NCBI GenBank assembly: GCA_030674155.1
Contig: CM060317.1
Location: forward strand, 86,129,333-86,149,332
Length of the DNA: 20,000 bases
From: Stramonita haemastoma
Taxonomy: Eukaryota; Mollusca; Gastropoda; Neogastropoda; Muricidae
Direction: 5' to 3'
Numbering within the stretch: position 1 is the stretch's first letter; every line of letters begins with the position of its first letter. A program made the translations under genes and the position numbers. A model generated the notes under the pieces. That model was not told where the DNA came from, did no database searches, and saw only the letters and a list, made by a program, of their open reading frames with translations. Below are positions 8,717 to 19,033 of the stretch, one piece after another.

Positions 8717-8857
8717 CTGTAACCACAAAACAAGTCTACAAGGAGCAGCAACAGTCAGAGTGTCTTGTCCAGTTGAGCAGCAAAATGATTCACTGAACAG
8801 TGAAGTGCGCAGGCCTAGTAGGTCAGCGCCCTCTGTGGGTGAACAGAACTCACTTTC
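8717..8857 (-). other. Candidate minus-strand exon end (weak)
   Basis: The minus strand carries TTACAG|GTAAGTGATG, a perfect 5' splice site with the intron starting at 8716. One frame is open for about 47 codons up to it and runs through the junction, with a mixed composition (near the end, VAAPCRLVLWLQ). I see no acceptor that clearly defines the other end. A good acceptor-like sequence TTGCTGCTCCTTGTAG ends just 19 bp before the donor, which would give a microexon. A GCCATGG context lies upstream at about 8878 but its frame closes after 20 codons. This could be an exon or UTR exon, or chance. The protein is not recognised. Confidence 0.25.
8821..8840 (-). promoter_or_regulatory. CTCF-like motif (weak)
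   Basis: The minus strand reads ACCCACAGAGGGCGCTGACC, which fits the bilaterian CTCF core CCASYAGRKGGCRS at 12 of 14 positions. A palindromic GC-rich TGCGCA (GTGCGCAGGCC on plus, about 8804-8814), similar to an NRF1 half-site, lies next to it. A motif match alone cannot show binding. Confidence 0.2.
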
Positions 8858-8915
8858 CCTCGTGCATCACGGACCATGGCCCTGCTGATGGCAAGATCAG
8901 CTTCACACTTTTACA

Positions 8916-9199
8916 GCCACCATGGCATCAGTGGATAGCGCCTCGGATTTCAGACTGGAAGGTCGCGGGTTCGAATCCCATAAGAGTCAATAGGGAGTGT
9001 TCGGACTCCGGTCGGTGCTGTGGGCTCAGTGGGAAGACTAGGACCACACAGTCGAGCTTCATCCACTTTAGGGATGCGAGTTTGAGAGTGTTGTTCAAAC
9101 TACCTGACCAACACTGCAGGTGTCTGCATCTCTCGGGCCTGGTTGAGTCTGGATATAATAAAACGATTCTGACGATTTAACAATGTAAACGATTTAAAA
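8916..9199 (+). mobile_element. tRNA-derived SINE, family D
   Basis: This has the clearest polymerase III promoter of the window: A box TGGCATCAGTGG at 8923-8934 and B box GGTTCGAATCC at 8968-8978, 34 bp apart, as in tRNAs. The head resembles an arginine-type tRNA 5' half (GTGGATAGCGCCTCGG), but the 3' side after the B box does not pair with the acceptor strand, so it is a SINE head and not a tRNA gene. The body of about 180 bp is unlike families A and B. The 3' end contains three ACGATT units (AAAACGATTCTGACGATT and AAACGATTTAAA), a short-unit tail. No other copy is in the window. The open frame 8800-9180 is an accident of this element. Confidence 0.82.
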
Positions 9200-9234
9200 G
9201 GAAACCATACATTAGTTTTCCTCTGTGTGTGTGG

Positions 9235-9321
<87 letters not shown>
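9235..9321. repeat. (TA)n microsatellite
   Basis: About 40 TA units with short interruptions near 9250 and 9271. It follows a short (TG)n tract (GTGTGTGTGG). It is self-complementary and could extrude as a cruciform. Confidence 0.98.
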
Positions 9322-9322
<1 letters not shown>

Positions 9323-9512
9323 TAAAAGTCTAGTGGTTAGGACCTCGCGTTGTGTGTGTATGTGTGTGCGTGAGTAGTTTCTTCTTTTGGTATGTGTATC
9401 TTCGATTTAAAAAAAAAATTCATTTGTACAGATATCTTCTTAAGTTTTTTCCCTTTTCAATTATGCATGTATATGATTTTTTTTCTCTTATTGTTGCTAT
9501 TGTTGTTGTGTT

Positions 9513-9537
9513 GTAGTAGTAAGTAGTAGTAGTAGTA

Positions 9538-9593
<56 letters not shown>

Positions 9594-9603
9594 TAGTAGT
9601 AGA
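9513..9603. repeat. (TAG)n trinucleotide repeat
   Basis: About 28 TAG units with a few slipped units (TAAG, TATAG). TAG is a stop codon in one frame, so no long frame crosses it on plus. Confidence 0.97.
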
Positions 9604-10578
9604 GTGGTGAAGAACTTGTAAGTACTAAAGTAGATGTCTTTCAGAGTTGTTAGTTACATTTACTAGAACCCAAACTTAAACACGAAACAGATAGTGAGCT
9701 TACTATAGGGATGGCACACTCCATAAGGACTCTAGCAATTCAATGCAATACAATTGAAACAAACACAACAAAGAAACGTAGGCAGACAGAAACATAAAGG
9801 GGAAAAAAGAGAGAAATCAAAAGTGCTGTTTAGCGTATCTCTCTGACTCACCTCACTAACTTGGCTTCTGTTGCTGAGCACACGTATCGATTTAAGGACA
9901 CATGACTCATGAAAGACCCAAAGAGTATTCTGGTCTTACGTACACAGTATTTTTCTCTCAGAAAATAATCTGCCCTGTGTGACCTTTGGTCCACGTACTT
10001 GCAAGGAGTGGGAGTGGTTCCAAAGAGAGAGCCAGAAAAGATTAATGATGATACAGAAAACATATCAGGGAGTGAGTGGGTGGGCTTAAGTTCAATCCCC
10101 CAGCTTCCTGTGACGTCACAGACATAATGATCCACATCTTAAAAAAAAATTGTAAGTGAATATGGAGACACTCCTCTATATAATAAGTTGTATTGCACCG
10201 GGAAGGCGAATTTGTAATTATGAATATTTTGATTTTATAAAATCTGCAACAAAAAGGCTACACGATTAAATAAGCGACTTTCTACCACATTGTGAGTCGT
10301 ATTGCATCAGAGGTCGATGTTTAGTTGCTAACATGTTATTGATTTGCAATTTAAAAAAAGATATTTTTAAATGACTGAAAACTGGAAAACTCTGTTAAAA
10401 AAAAATTGGAAAAATGAAATGCTATACTTACAACAGTTCAAAAAAGAGAAATGGACCCATTCTGCTCCGTACTAGATGATCAGGGTTAGAGACTGGGTCG
10501 GCTTATAGGAGTTTTTAAAGCAAAAGGAAACAAATTATGACTCGATACTCCATTAAAAGATGGAAAAATAGTCATCTA
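9604..10578. other. AT-rich stretch, nothing firm
   Basis: I see no gene. A 95-codon minus-strand frame (9848-10135) has no recognised motif. The piece at about 10083-10120 on minus (TGACGTCACAGG, then CTGGGGGATTGAACTTAA) resembles three other places in the window (about 11102, 14064 and 17049) and may be a degraded repeat. Two related short pieces, GTTGTATTGCACCGGGAAGG (10185) and GTCGTATTGCATCAGAGG (10296), lie about 110 bp apart. Confidence 0.45.
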
Positions 10579-10579
10579 G

Positions 10580-10870
10580 CTATCTTTCCCTAGTCTGGCG
10601 ACCATGGGGCACCTCCGAAGACTTGAAAACCAGTTCCCTCCATTCCTCTTGTTCTGCCTTTCTCAGAATTTTGTTGAGTTCTAGGCCTGTCCATTCGCTG
10701 ATGTTTCCTCGCACTCTCCCTTGGTCTGCCCACTTTTTTTTTCCTCCATGGACAGTACCTTGCAGTATTGTTTTTGCAAGTCCTTTTGATCTTGTGACTT
10801 GCACCTACTATGTAAGCTTACGCTTTTTTATGATTTTTAGAAGGTTTTTCTCGGGCCCAAACGCTAACAG
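10580..10870 (-). pseudogene. LINE 3' coding end, decayed
   Basis: The minus-strand translation carries the C-terminal signature of a LINE ORF2 family common in marine invertebrates. In order: GPEKNLLKIIKKRKL (consensus like GPHEDLLTIVKRRKL), two stop codons in place of the W-Y of KWYGHV, VTRSKGLAKTILQGTVHGG, then NISEWTGLEL at about 10707, an EEWRELV segment, and SSEVPHGR just before the stop near 10580. The order and spacing match the usual end of this protein, which lies downstream of the RT thumb. The two in-frame stops and the lost upstream part (no RT motifs above 10870) make it a 5'-truncated dead copy, as usual for LINEs. It is the same family and strand as the copy at 17950-20000. 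The 99-codon plus open frame is its antisense shadow. Confidence 0.85.
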
Positions 10871-12559
<1,689 letters not shown>

Positions 12560-12857
12560 GACGAAGTCCCTCTATCTCTCTATGTCCGTCTCGCTCTGTC
12601 TATCAGCATGCTTGTCTGGCTGTTTGTCTGCCTATATGTCTGTCTCTTACTTCTCCTTCTCGTTATTCCTGTCTCTCTGTCAGTCTTTCTCCCTGTCTGC
12701 GTCTCTTCTTTATATATTAGTCTGTCTAGCTCAGTTCCATTGTCTGTGTGGATGTGTGGTGTGTGTGCGTGGTGCGTTGGTGCGTGTTTGGTGCGTGCGT
12801 ATGTGTGTGTTTATGTTGTGTGTGTGCGCGTGTGTATGTGTGTGTGTGTGTGTTTTA
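12560..12857. repeat. Degenerate (CTGT/CTCT)n grading into (TG)n
   Basis: Between 12560 and 12740 the plus strand is a diverged CTGT/TCTG mixture. From about 12748 it becomes GTGTGTG with GCGTG interruptions, ending in a clean (TG)n near 12854. The two overlapping open frames (178 and 87 codons) are translations of this low-complexity DNA. Confidence 0.88.
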
Positions 12858-13761
12858 GGCAGACACAGTAAACCACAGACACAGAGAGACAGAGAAATAA
12901 ATGTAGAGCATGTACAAACTCAATTCGGGACACTTCACTTTATTATCACTGACAGATTCTACTCTGAAGAAGTTCGCTGGCGCACAAGAAAAGCTGTTCT
13001 ATATAGATCATTCCTTCCATTTGTTTGATGTACTTATTAGTCTGCTCTACAAACGCATTTGTTATGAGAATGTCTACTGAGAGTAATGCCATTGTTATGA
13101 TTGCCTATGGAGTAGTGACCTTTTCTGCTAGTGCTACTTCCCCTTACATTGATTAGCCTTCACTTCCACAGTGACTGGTCTTCTGATGGACCAAATCAGC
13201 ATGGGAAAGATGATGGCAATAGAGATAAGTGGATAGCTTTCAGCTTGTCAGATTGAACGTCACTGTTGGTGGTAAAGAAATATGGGTATACTATCGCCAC
13301 AAAAAGCATAAAAGGCTTCGGGAATAAACAGAAAAAAATAGATCAACCTACTTTATGATTTATCTGTAAGGAAACTAGAGAAAAAACAATAAAAACCCAT
13401 CTAATTTAAGTATCCTGTCGTATTTTAAGAGTGTATTTTAGGAATCTTGTTTGTACGTGTCTTACATTGGCTGTCTTTAGACCAGGAATCGATGACCTGT
13501 GTGTGGTGTGTGCTGAACCTCTGGAACATTCGTTAATATACTCTCTGAATTTTGTGTAAAAGTATACCCGCTTTGGCCACTTGGATGGATGGCCGGAGCA
13601 TCATACACTGTGCAGCCAGAACAGGAATGGTTTCGTTTAGAATAAGCTGCTTATGACACACTGCTTGAAAAAAGAACCGCCATAGCAGGATCAAACAAGT
13701 CTTCTAGGAGTTAAAGGAAAAGCCAAGTGAAAGCAAATCATCTTACATACTGTTCATAGGG
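12858..13761. other. No gene recognised
   Basis: About 900 bp of mixed non-coding sequence without long open frames, RNA genes or repeats that I can support. Confidence 0.55.
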
Positions 13762-13985
13762 GTTTGGTTTGGAGAAGAGCCTAGGGTTAATGCCTTTAAG
13801 TCCGTCATCTACCGACTTGGGTTCAAGCCACTACCAAAGGCCAGGGACCGTTTGGTGGGAGTTTGCTCTACTGAAGCTAAAATCATTGCCAACTCTACTC
13901 CGCCGAGACCCTTGTTGATTAGACTATAAAAGAGGTTTCGTGTGTGAATGAACGCAGAACATCTACACACGTTCAAAACTTGTAC
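13762..13985 (+). mobile_element. SINE family A, diverged 3'-truncated copy
   Basis: The head GAGCCTAGGGTTAATGCC resembles the family A head, with a B box GGTTCAAGCC at 13820-13829. The body aligns with the reference in order: CCAACTCTACTCCGCCGAG, TTAGACTATAAAAGAGG, then CGTGTGTGAATGAACGCAGA, ACATCTACACACGTTCAAAA. Similarity ends near 13985, so the 3' half and tail are missing. It is the oldest looking of the recognisable copies. Confidence 0.65.
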
Positions 13986-14344
13986 TACCTTTCAGAATGG
14001 TAGGCTCTTGAGTTCTAGTACAAATGGATAACAGAGGTTTGAAAAACAACGGCAGGGTACACTGACGTCAAATTTAGACTTCAATCCCGAAGTCGGAATG
14101 CAGCTACATACACACACACGCACGCACACACAAAAACACATACACACAAACGCGATGCGTGCGCCCGATGTCGCGCGCACACACATTCATGTGAATTGCC
14201 CATCTTTTCAGCCAACTGCTCTGCCTTTGATTCAAATCACAGCATTTTCTAAGACTGTAATTCTGGTAATTACCTGAAGACGAGCTTAATCCTTTGATCA
14301 CAAGAGGTTACGATCAATAAACTAAAGAGATGTGAGGTAACTAC

Positions 14345-14348
<4 letters not shown>
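13986..14348. other. Spacer with a shared motif and a short CA/CG-rich patch
   Basis: The motif GACGTCAAATTTAGACTTCA, then ATCCCGAAGTCGGAATG, at 14064-14100 matches sequence at 17049-17085 and, inverted, 11102-11146. A short, interrupted (CA)n/(CACG)n patch occupies 14107-14150. A TTCAG|GTAATTACC donor-like match lies on minus at 14274, with no coding support. Confidence 0.5.
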
Positions 14349-14411
<63 letters not shown>

Positions 14412-14419
14412 CTCTCTCT

Positions 14420-14453
<34 letters not shown>
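14349..14453. repeat. (CT)n microsatellite
   Basis: About 50 CT units with three slipped positions (14397, 14411, 14423). No SINE was recognised on either side. Confidence 0.97.
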
Positions 14454-14457
<4 letters not shown>

Positions 14458-14551
14458 CATCTGGTTCACACGGTAAAACACGGCCTGTATTTCGAAGAGA
14501 AGGTCGTTGTACGTGATGGGAGTGGATCACATTTACGAAATTGGTGTCACA

Positions 14552-14662
14552 TTTTTTTTCTTCTCTCTTCTTCTTCTTCTTCTTCTTCTTCTTCTTCTTC
14601 TTCTTCTTCTTCTTCTTCTTCTTCTTCTTCTTCTTCTCTCTTCTTCTTCTTCCTCTTCTTTT
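14552..14662. repeat. (TTC)n trinucleotide repeat
   Basis: About 23 clean TTC units (roughly 14567-14636) within a longer TTC/CTC tract. The complementary strand is (GAA)n. Open frames on both strands are poly-L/S and poly-E/R artefacts. Confidence 0.97.
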
Positions 14663-15420
14663 GGCAGGTGTCTTCCTTTGTCTTTAAAGGAAAGACAAAA
14701 AACACACAAAACAGGAATGAAGAAATTGAGAGCAAGAGGCAAGTAGACTAAGAAAGACAGAGACAGAGACAGCGAAGACAGGACAGAGACAAAGACATAG
14801 AGAGAGGGGGGTGGAGGGTGAAAGACAAACAAAAAATACCCAAGAAGGATAGAGACAAAGAGACGGAAAGAGGAAAAAGAACAACAACAAAAAAGAAGTT
14901 ACCTTAGCAATAAGCCTACTACAACCTTTAAAGGCGGAAAACGTAAACAGAAACAGTTACTGCAAAAACAAAACAGAACACTAACAAAAAACAAAAACCC
15001 AAAACAAACAAGCAAATAAACAAAGAGCAACAACAACAAAAAACAAAAGCTGGATACAAACTCCCTCCTCTCTCATCGATCGCCTGGTAGTGTTATGCGT
15101 GGTACCATGGCTTCTAAAAATGGCCACCTTGCGCAACGAATCCTTTGTTTGCTGACCTTCTGGGGCCTGTCCTTTTGCTGCGATCATTTTTCTCCAAAAG
15201 GATTGCTTATCTTTTATCTATCACATATTTCGAAATTTCATCAGTTTCCATTTATGTTCGATTGTTGCTACATACAAATGTCTATTCGATCGTAAGTTTG
15301 GGTAGTCAAAAGTAGTAATGTTTTCAGATGGACATTGCGAAATATCGCTTGTTTGTTTCCGGTGAAATAGTATGTTGAGAGGAAAAGGGGGCGTCAGAGA
15401 AAAGGACGATGATAGTACTG
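14663..15420. other. Purine/A-rich then mixed spacer
   Basis: From 14690 to 15060 the plus strand is A-rich with GACA and AAC units (AACAACAACAAAAA). From 15060 to 15370 it is mixed. No motif was recognised in the 66- to 68-codon open frames, and no gene is supported. Confidence 0.5.
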
Positions 15421-15459
15421 GTGATGTTGCTGCTGCAGCTGCAGTTTCTGCGAATGCTA

Positions 15460-15532
<73 letters not shown>

Positions 15533-15612
15533 GCTACACTACTACTACTGCTGCTGCTGCTGCTGCGCTGCTGCTGCTACTACTACTACTACTACTACTA
15601 TACTACTATCTA

Positions 15613-15644
<32 letters not shown>

Positions 15645-15821
15645 TGCTGCTGCTCTGCTGTTTCTGTTGCTACTACTACTACTACTTGTTTGTTGTTCTT
15701 CGTTTTTTGTTTTCTTGTCTTCTTCTTCTTCTTCTCTCTTCTTCTTCTTTCTTCTTCTTCTTCTCTCTATCTTATCTTTCATCATATTTCTTTTACTACT
15801 ACTACTACTACTACTACTACT

Positions 15822-15858
<37 letters not shown>

Positions 15859-15875
15859 ACTACTACTACTCTACT
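15421..15875. repeat. Compound trinucleotide cluster (CTA, CTG, TTC)
   Basis: Segments in order: GCT/GCA units at 15427-15441, (ACT)n at about 15461-15531, (CTG)n at 15549-15577, (CTA)n at 15577-15627, (CTG)n at 15627-15660, CTA units at 15669-15686, (TTC)n at 15719-15770 and (CTA)n at 15795-15875. Shared period three and few stops on plus give overlapping 176-, 180- and 80-codon open frames made of poly-L, Y, T, C and A. They are not genes. The right end abuts a SINE fragment. Confidence 0.97.
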
Positions 15876-16000
15876 GCAGCTGGTAATTCCCCCTCCAGTT
15901 AGCATCGGTGCGATTCCATTCACCCCGAAAGTCCTTTGGATTCGGCTATAAACTAAGATCCTACGTGCGAATACGCGCGAAACGTTTTGCGTATAAATAA
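15876..16000 (+). mobile_element. SINE family A central body fragment
   Basis: CTCCAGTTAGCATCGGTGC, then CACCCCGAAAGTCCTTTGGA, then GCTATAAACTAAG and CGTGCGAATACGCGCG align in order with the central body of the full-length copy (CTGGAGTTAACATCAGTGC, CTCCCCAAAAGTATTTCGGA, GACTTTAAACCGAG, CGTGTGCAAACGCACG). Head and tail are both absent. It starts right at the end of the CTA repeat. The 16001-16254 interval is mixed sequence with nothing recognised. Confidence 0.65.
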
Positions 16001-16254
16001 AAGAAATAGACCACGTTATGCCTGTTGGAACGGATAACAACATAAAGCAACACGCAAACATGCACACCGCTCTCATATTAAGACAGCAGTGCTGAAGCCA
16101 CAATGCGGCAACCTGAATTTTTAATGATGGTTGTATGAGCAGGTCGGGGCTGTATACGGCAACGGTCTCGCAACTCCTGCGACGTAACTAGAACATGCGT
16201 ATCTGCGGTTGACTGTCCAATGGATCTTTCCAGTGACGTGGAGAGGGGGGGGGG

Positions 16255-16415
16255 GAGTCTGTTGCATGGGTAACAGCTTGCCCATAATACTTACCCAGGC
16301 TTTGGCTCTAGAGCCTAGATTCCAACTCTATAGACTTCCGAGACTGACGGATGCCTATTACTGAATGAGCAAAATCTCACCTTTAGTGAGTTTAGTAGCT
16401 CTGGTGGAGGAACGA
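16255..16415 (+). mobile_element. Decayed SINE-like element, family C, copy 1
   Basis: The 3' part AGCAAAATCTCACC, then TGAG-TTTAGTAG and GAGGAAC, matches GCAAAATCTCACCACTGGTG and GAGGAAT at 17118-17162 (copy 2). Upstream, GGGTAACAGCTTGCCCATAA and ATTCCAACTC are only loosely tRNA-like. The assignment rests on the match between the two copies. Confidence 0.4.
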
Positions 16416-16924
16416 AAAAAAAAACAAAAAACATAACTCAACAAATATTGTTATGCTTTAATGACATGTTGAAAGTATCTTTATTCATAACTTTTCTACT
16501 TCAAATCTAGTTTAATAGGATTGTAACTAAAATACGTTAACACAACTTTACATCAGCCAGACATTTCTTTTCTCTTTATAAACACAGATTTGTTCTAACA
16601 GCATTCTACTTAGAAGTAATGCCTTTCTTGCAAACTCATAGCACTGCCGCAATGGTCTAATACTGTATGCACCTGAAACATCAATCCATCCTCTGATCAG
16701 GCAAAACGGTTGTGACATAAACAGGAAACGTGAATGCCTCTGTACTTGAGGTCAAATACCACAGCCCGGTCAGTGACATCTTCACTTCCTCAGGCCTCCA
16801 TCAGGGATGCGGCCTCACGTGCAGACGACTCTTCACCTCATTAATAAACAACAGTGCCAGTTCAACGGGAAGTTTTGGGGGGTTTGAATGGTCTGATCAC
16901 TCTCATGAAAGAACGATTGACAGT
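16416..16924. other. Non-coding spacer
   Basis: AT-rich, then mixed. I see no gene. An 80-codon plus frame (16730-16972) runs into the family C copy and has no motif. Confidence 0.5.
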
Positions 16925-17162
16925 GAAATAGCGGGGGTGGGACAGCATGTGGTTACAGTGCTGTGCTCGTGATTTGTCGGCCTGGGAGGGAGCCATCCCG
17001 AGGGGACCTAATCGGTGACAAACTTAAAAAGCACGCGCACATAGAGGGCACGTTTAGACGCCATTCCCCAAGTCGAAATGTGACTTCTTTAATGGTGGGT
17101 AAAATAGTGGCATATGCAAAATCTCACCACTGGTGACATTTGCAGAATTAGCCGAGGAATAA
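16925..17162 (+). mobile_element. Decayed SINE-like element, family C, copy 2
   Basis: The head GTGGTTACAGTGCTGTGCTC, then GTGATTTGTCGGCCTGGGAG, resembles a tRNA 5' half with a decayed B box. The body holds CGTTTAGACGCCATTCCCCA and AGTCGAAATG (17049-17085), shared with 14064-14100. The 3' part, GCAAAATCTCACCACTGGTG and on to GAGGAAT, is shared with copy 1. A run of T follows. It is too decayed to name. Confidence 0.5.
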
Positions 17163-17602
17163 TTTTTTTTTAGATAGAGACTCGATATACACAAGTGATG
17201 TTTTCTTATTGCAAACTTTAGATTTCGAAAGAACTCAAAAAGTACCCAAATAATGATAAACAGCATGCTAGCTCTATATTATGTATGCATTAAACACAAG
17301 AAAATATAAGCAAAACAGAAACAAACCAAAACCAAGCAAACAAAAACACAGCAGGCTGTTACTCACCCAGCCAATCCAGCAAACAGACTGAGTTCTAGCA
17401 ACAAATCCAACGATCATTTTCTACCTATCAATATGTCACTTCAAAAACAGGACACAGATTTACTTTTCAATATAATATACACAACAAAAACGACACATCA
17501 CAAAGTATTATTGGTACACTTTAGGCATGAAGTAAGTTTACTCTTTTTTCCAGTAGAAACCAGTTATTTATCATGAAGACTAATAGGCATAACTTGCTGC
17601 CC

Positions 17603-17604
<2 letters not shown>
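17163..17604. other. AT/A-rich spacer
   Basis: No gene, RNA or repeat recognised. The sequence is A-rich (AAACAAACCAAAACC type) around 17290-17350. Confidence 0.55.

Positions 17605-17695
<91 letters not shown>
17605..17695. repeat. (TA)n microsatellite
   Basis: About 44 TA units with one phase slip at 17662. Poly-(YI) open frames on both strands are repeat translations. The 17696-17949 interval to the right is AT-rich and could be 3' UTR of the LINE, but I cannot show this. Confidence 0.98.
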
Positions 17696-17697
<2 letters not shown>

Positions 17698-17949
17698 TGA
17701 CAAAGCGTATCGTTTTCTGCCACGGATCCTGGTACTAACTGTCAGTTTGCAGACAGATAAATGAAATGCACAGAACCAGGGTAGGAAAAGTTCCGTAGTT
17801 GCGCAAATCACCCAGATTGTTTATGCTAAATCAAACACTGATGTCGCCCATGGCTTAGATGTACAAGTTATTATTGATAAAACCACTAATACAGTAAAGA
17901 AATGTATTTTGAAACACTATACACATACCTGAACATCAGGAAATACGTA

Positions 17950-18769
17950 ACACTATCTCAAGCACTGCGCTGCAGAAGTACCATAGCCAAGAATGATTGT
18001 AGGATTACTGCACTGAAGAAACTCCTTAACCGTGTTTTTAGGACGCAAGTGTGCCTGTTAATTTTTTAGGATTAGGTTCTAGACAAGTTTGTGTCGCTCT
18101 GTTCAGTATGTCCTCTCCGTTGTCTTGTACCTCCAGAACTGTGCTTTGCAATACTTAGGGTCTTTACCACAAAAAACAGAAATGTTGGGTCCAGTGAAAC
18201 ATCCATGCCATCCCCGTTTTGACAACCGAACGCTAGGCTGCATAGAGGTCCTTGGCTTTGTCTGATGATATTGTGCACTTTCTCATTCATGTCATGGCTC
18301 ACGAAATGATGCCAAGAGGTTGTATGTAGTATTCAAACACCTCAGTTTTTGTTTTTCTGCAGATCGTCTGCCCAAGTCCACAATTCACTTGTGCTGAATA
18401 CGGAAAGATAGGAATAACCAGATTATGTAGTAATGTCTGTTTTGTTCAAAAACAGACCATTTTAATTTCTTGGACTGACCTGAGTCTTAGCATGCTGACG
18501 ATCTTTGTGCAGACATTGATAGCACCCTCTGATTTTGAACTCTCTGCAATGTAATATAATAGTATTTATTGGTTTTTCATAATTGACTATCACCTTTGTG
18601 ATTTGGGCACAAATTACCATATCAAATTGTAATTAAGTTTTCTTCAAAGTGTTTGTCCCAGTTGGAAAGCTCCGTTTTCTTTCTTTTAAATGCACTTACG
18701 CGAATCTGACATTAAAGAATTATAATATCATTTCTTCTAACACTGACTAGGCATGCGTGGTCTTTAAAG
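17950..18769 (-). pseudogene. LINE ORF2 C-terminal part
   Basis: Beyond the SINE the same protein continues on minus. A diverged stretch is followed by SEGAIN (about 18540) and LLHNLVIPIFPYS (family LVTSIFLYACE). Next is SHDMNEKVHNIIRQSQGP (18302-18249; family DHVTNEEVRNKIRQAIGP), then VVKTLSIAKHSSGGTRQRRG (family LAKTILQGTVKGGRRRGR). A trace of the final VPQRS segment reads VLLQRSA near 17970. The FADD catalytic motif expected before SEGAIN is not found. Spacing between the matched parts agrees with the family, which supports homology despite the low identity. Confidence 0.7.
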
Positions 18770-19026
18770 GGGGGACGGATAGCCTAGTGGTCAGAACATT
18801 AAGCTGGCAATTTGATGCCCCGTGTGCGAACGCACGCAGAACATCTTGTGTACATGTTAAATCCTGTTCCGCTTTTCGTAAGAGTAGGCCATCGTGTGCC
18901 GGTGGGAACAGATGACATTTACAAAACTGCATACACACGGGGACTGGACTAAAAAAAAGCACAAGAGTGCTTATTTCATTATCCTCGCTATAAAAGAATA
19001 AATCAAATCGAATCAAATAAATCAAA
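18770..19026 (+). mobile_element. SINE family A inserted in the LINE, B box deleted
   Basis: The head is GGGGACGGATAGCCTAGTGG (A box TAGCCTAGTGG at 18780-18790). Body segments match the full-length copy closely: CGTGTGCGAACGCACGCAGA, TTAAATCCTGTTCCGCTTTT, CGTAAGAGTAGGCCATCGTG and GCACAAGAGTGCTTATTTC. The tail is AAATC-type and irregular (AAATCAAATCGAATC). Compared with the copy at 7929-8267 about 95-100 bp are missing between the head and CCCCGTGTG, which removes the B box. A 7-bp direct repeat TTTAAAG flanks it (18763-18769 and 19027-19033), a likely target-site duplication. LINE coding remains lie on both sides, so it landed in the LINE afterwards. It is the best preserved by sequence, suggesting a fairly recent insertion. 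Confidence 0.9.
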
Positions 19027-19033
19027 TTTAAAG

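Noticed and set aside
8916..8990. A functional tRNA gene
   Set aside because: The A and B boxes are good, but the acceptor and anticodon stems do not pair properly and SINE-type body sequence follows.
15095..15295. 66-codon plus and 68-codon minus frames with mixed composition
   Set aside because: I could not match either to a family or to the LINE protein, and there is no supporting context.
15372..15951. Long plus-strand open frames (176 and 180 codons)
   Set aside because: They consist of poly-L, Y, T, C and A from trinucleotide repeats that contain no stop on plus. They overlap in two frames and show no domain.
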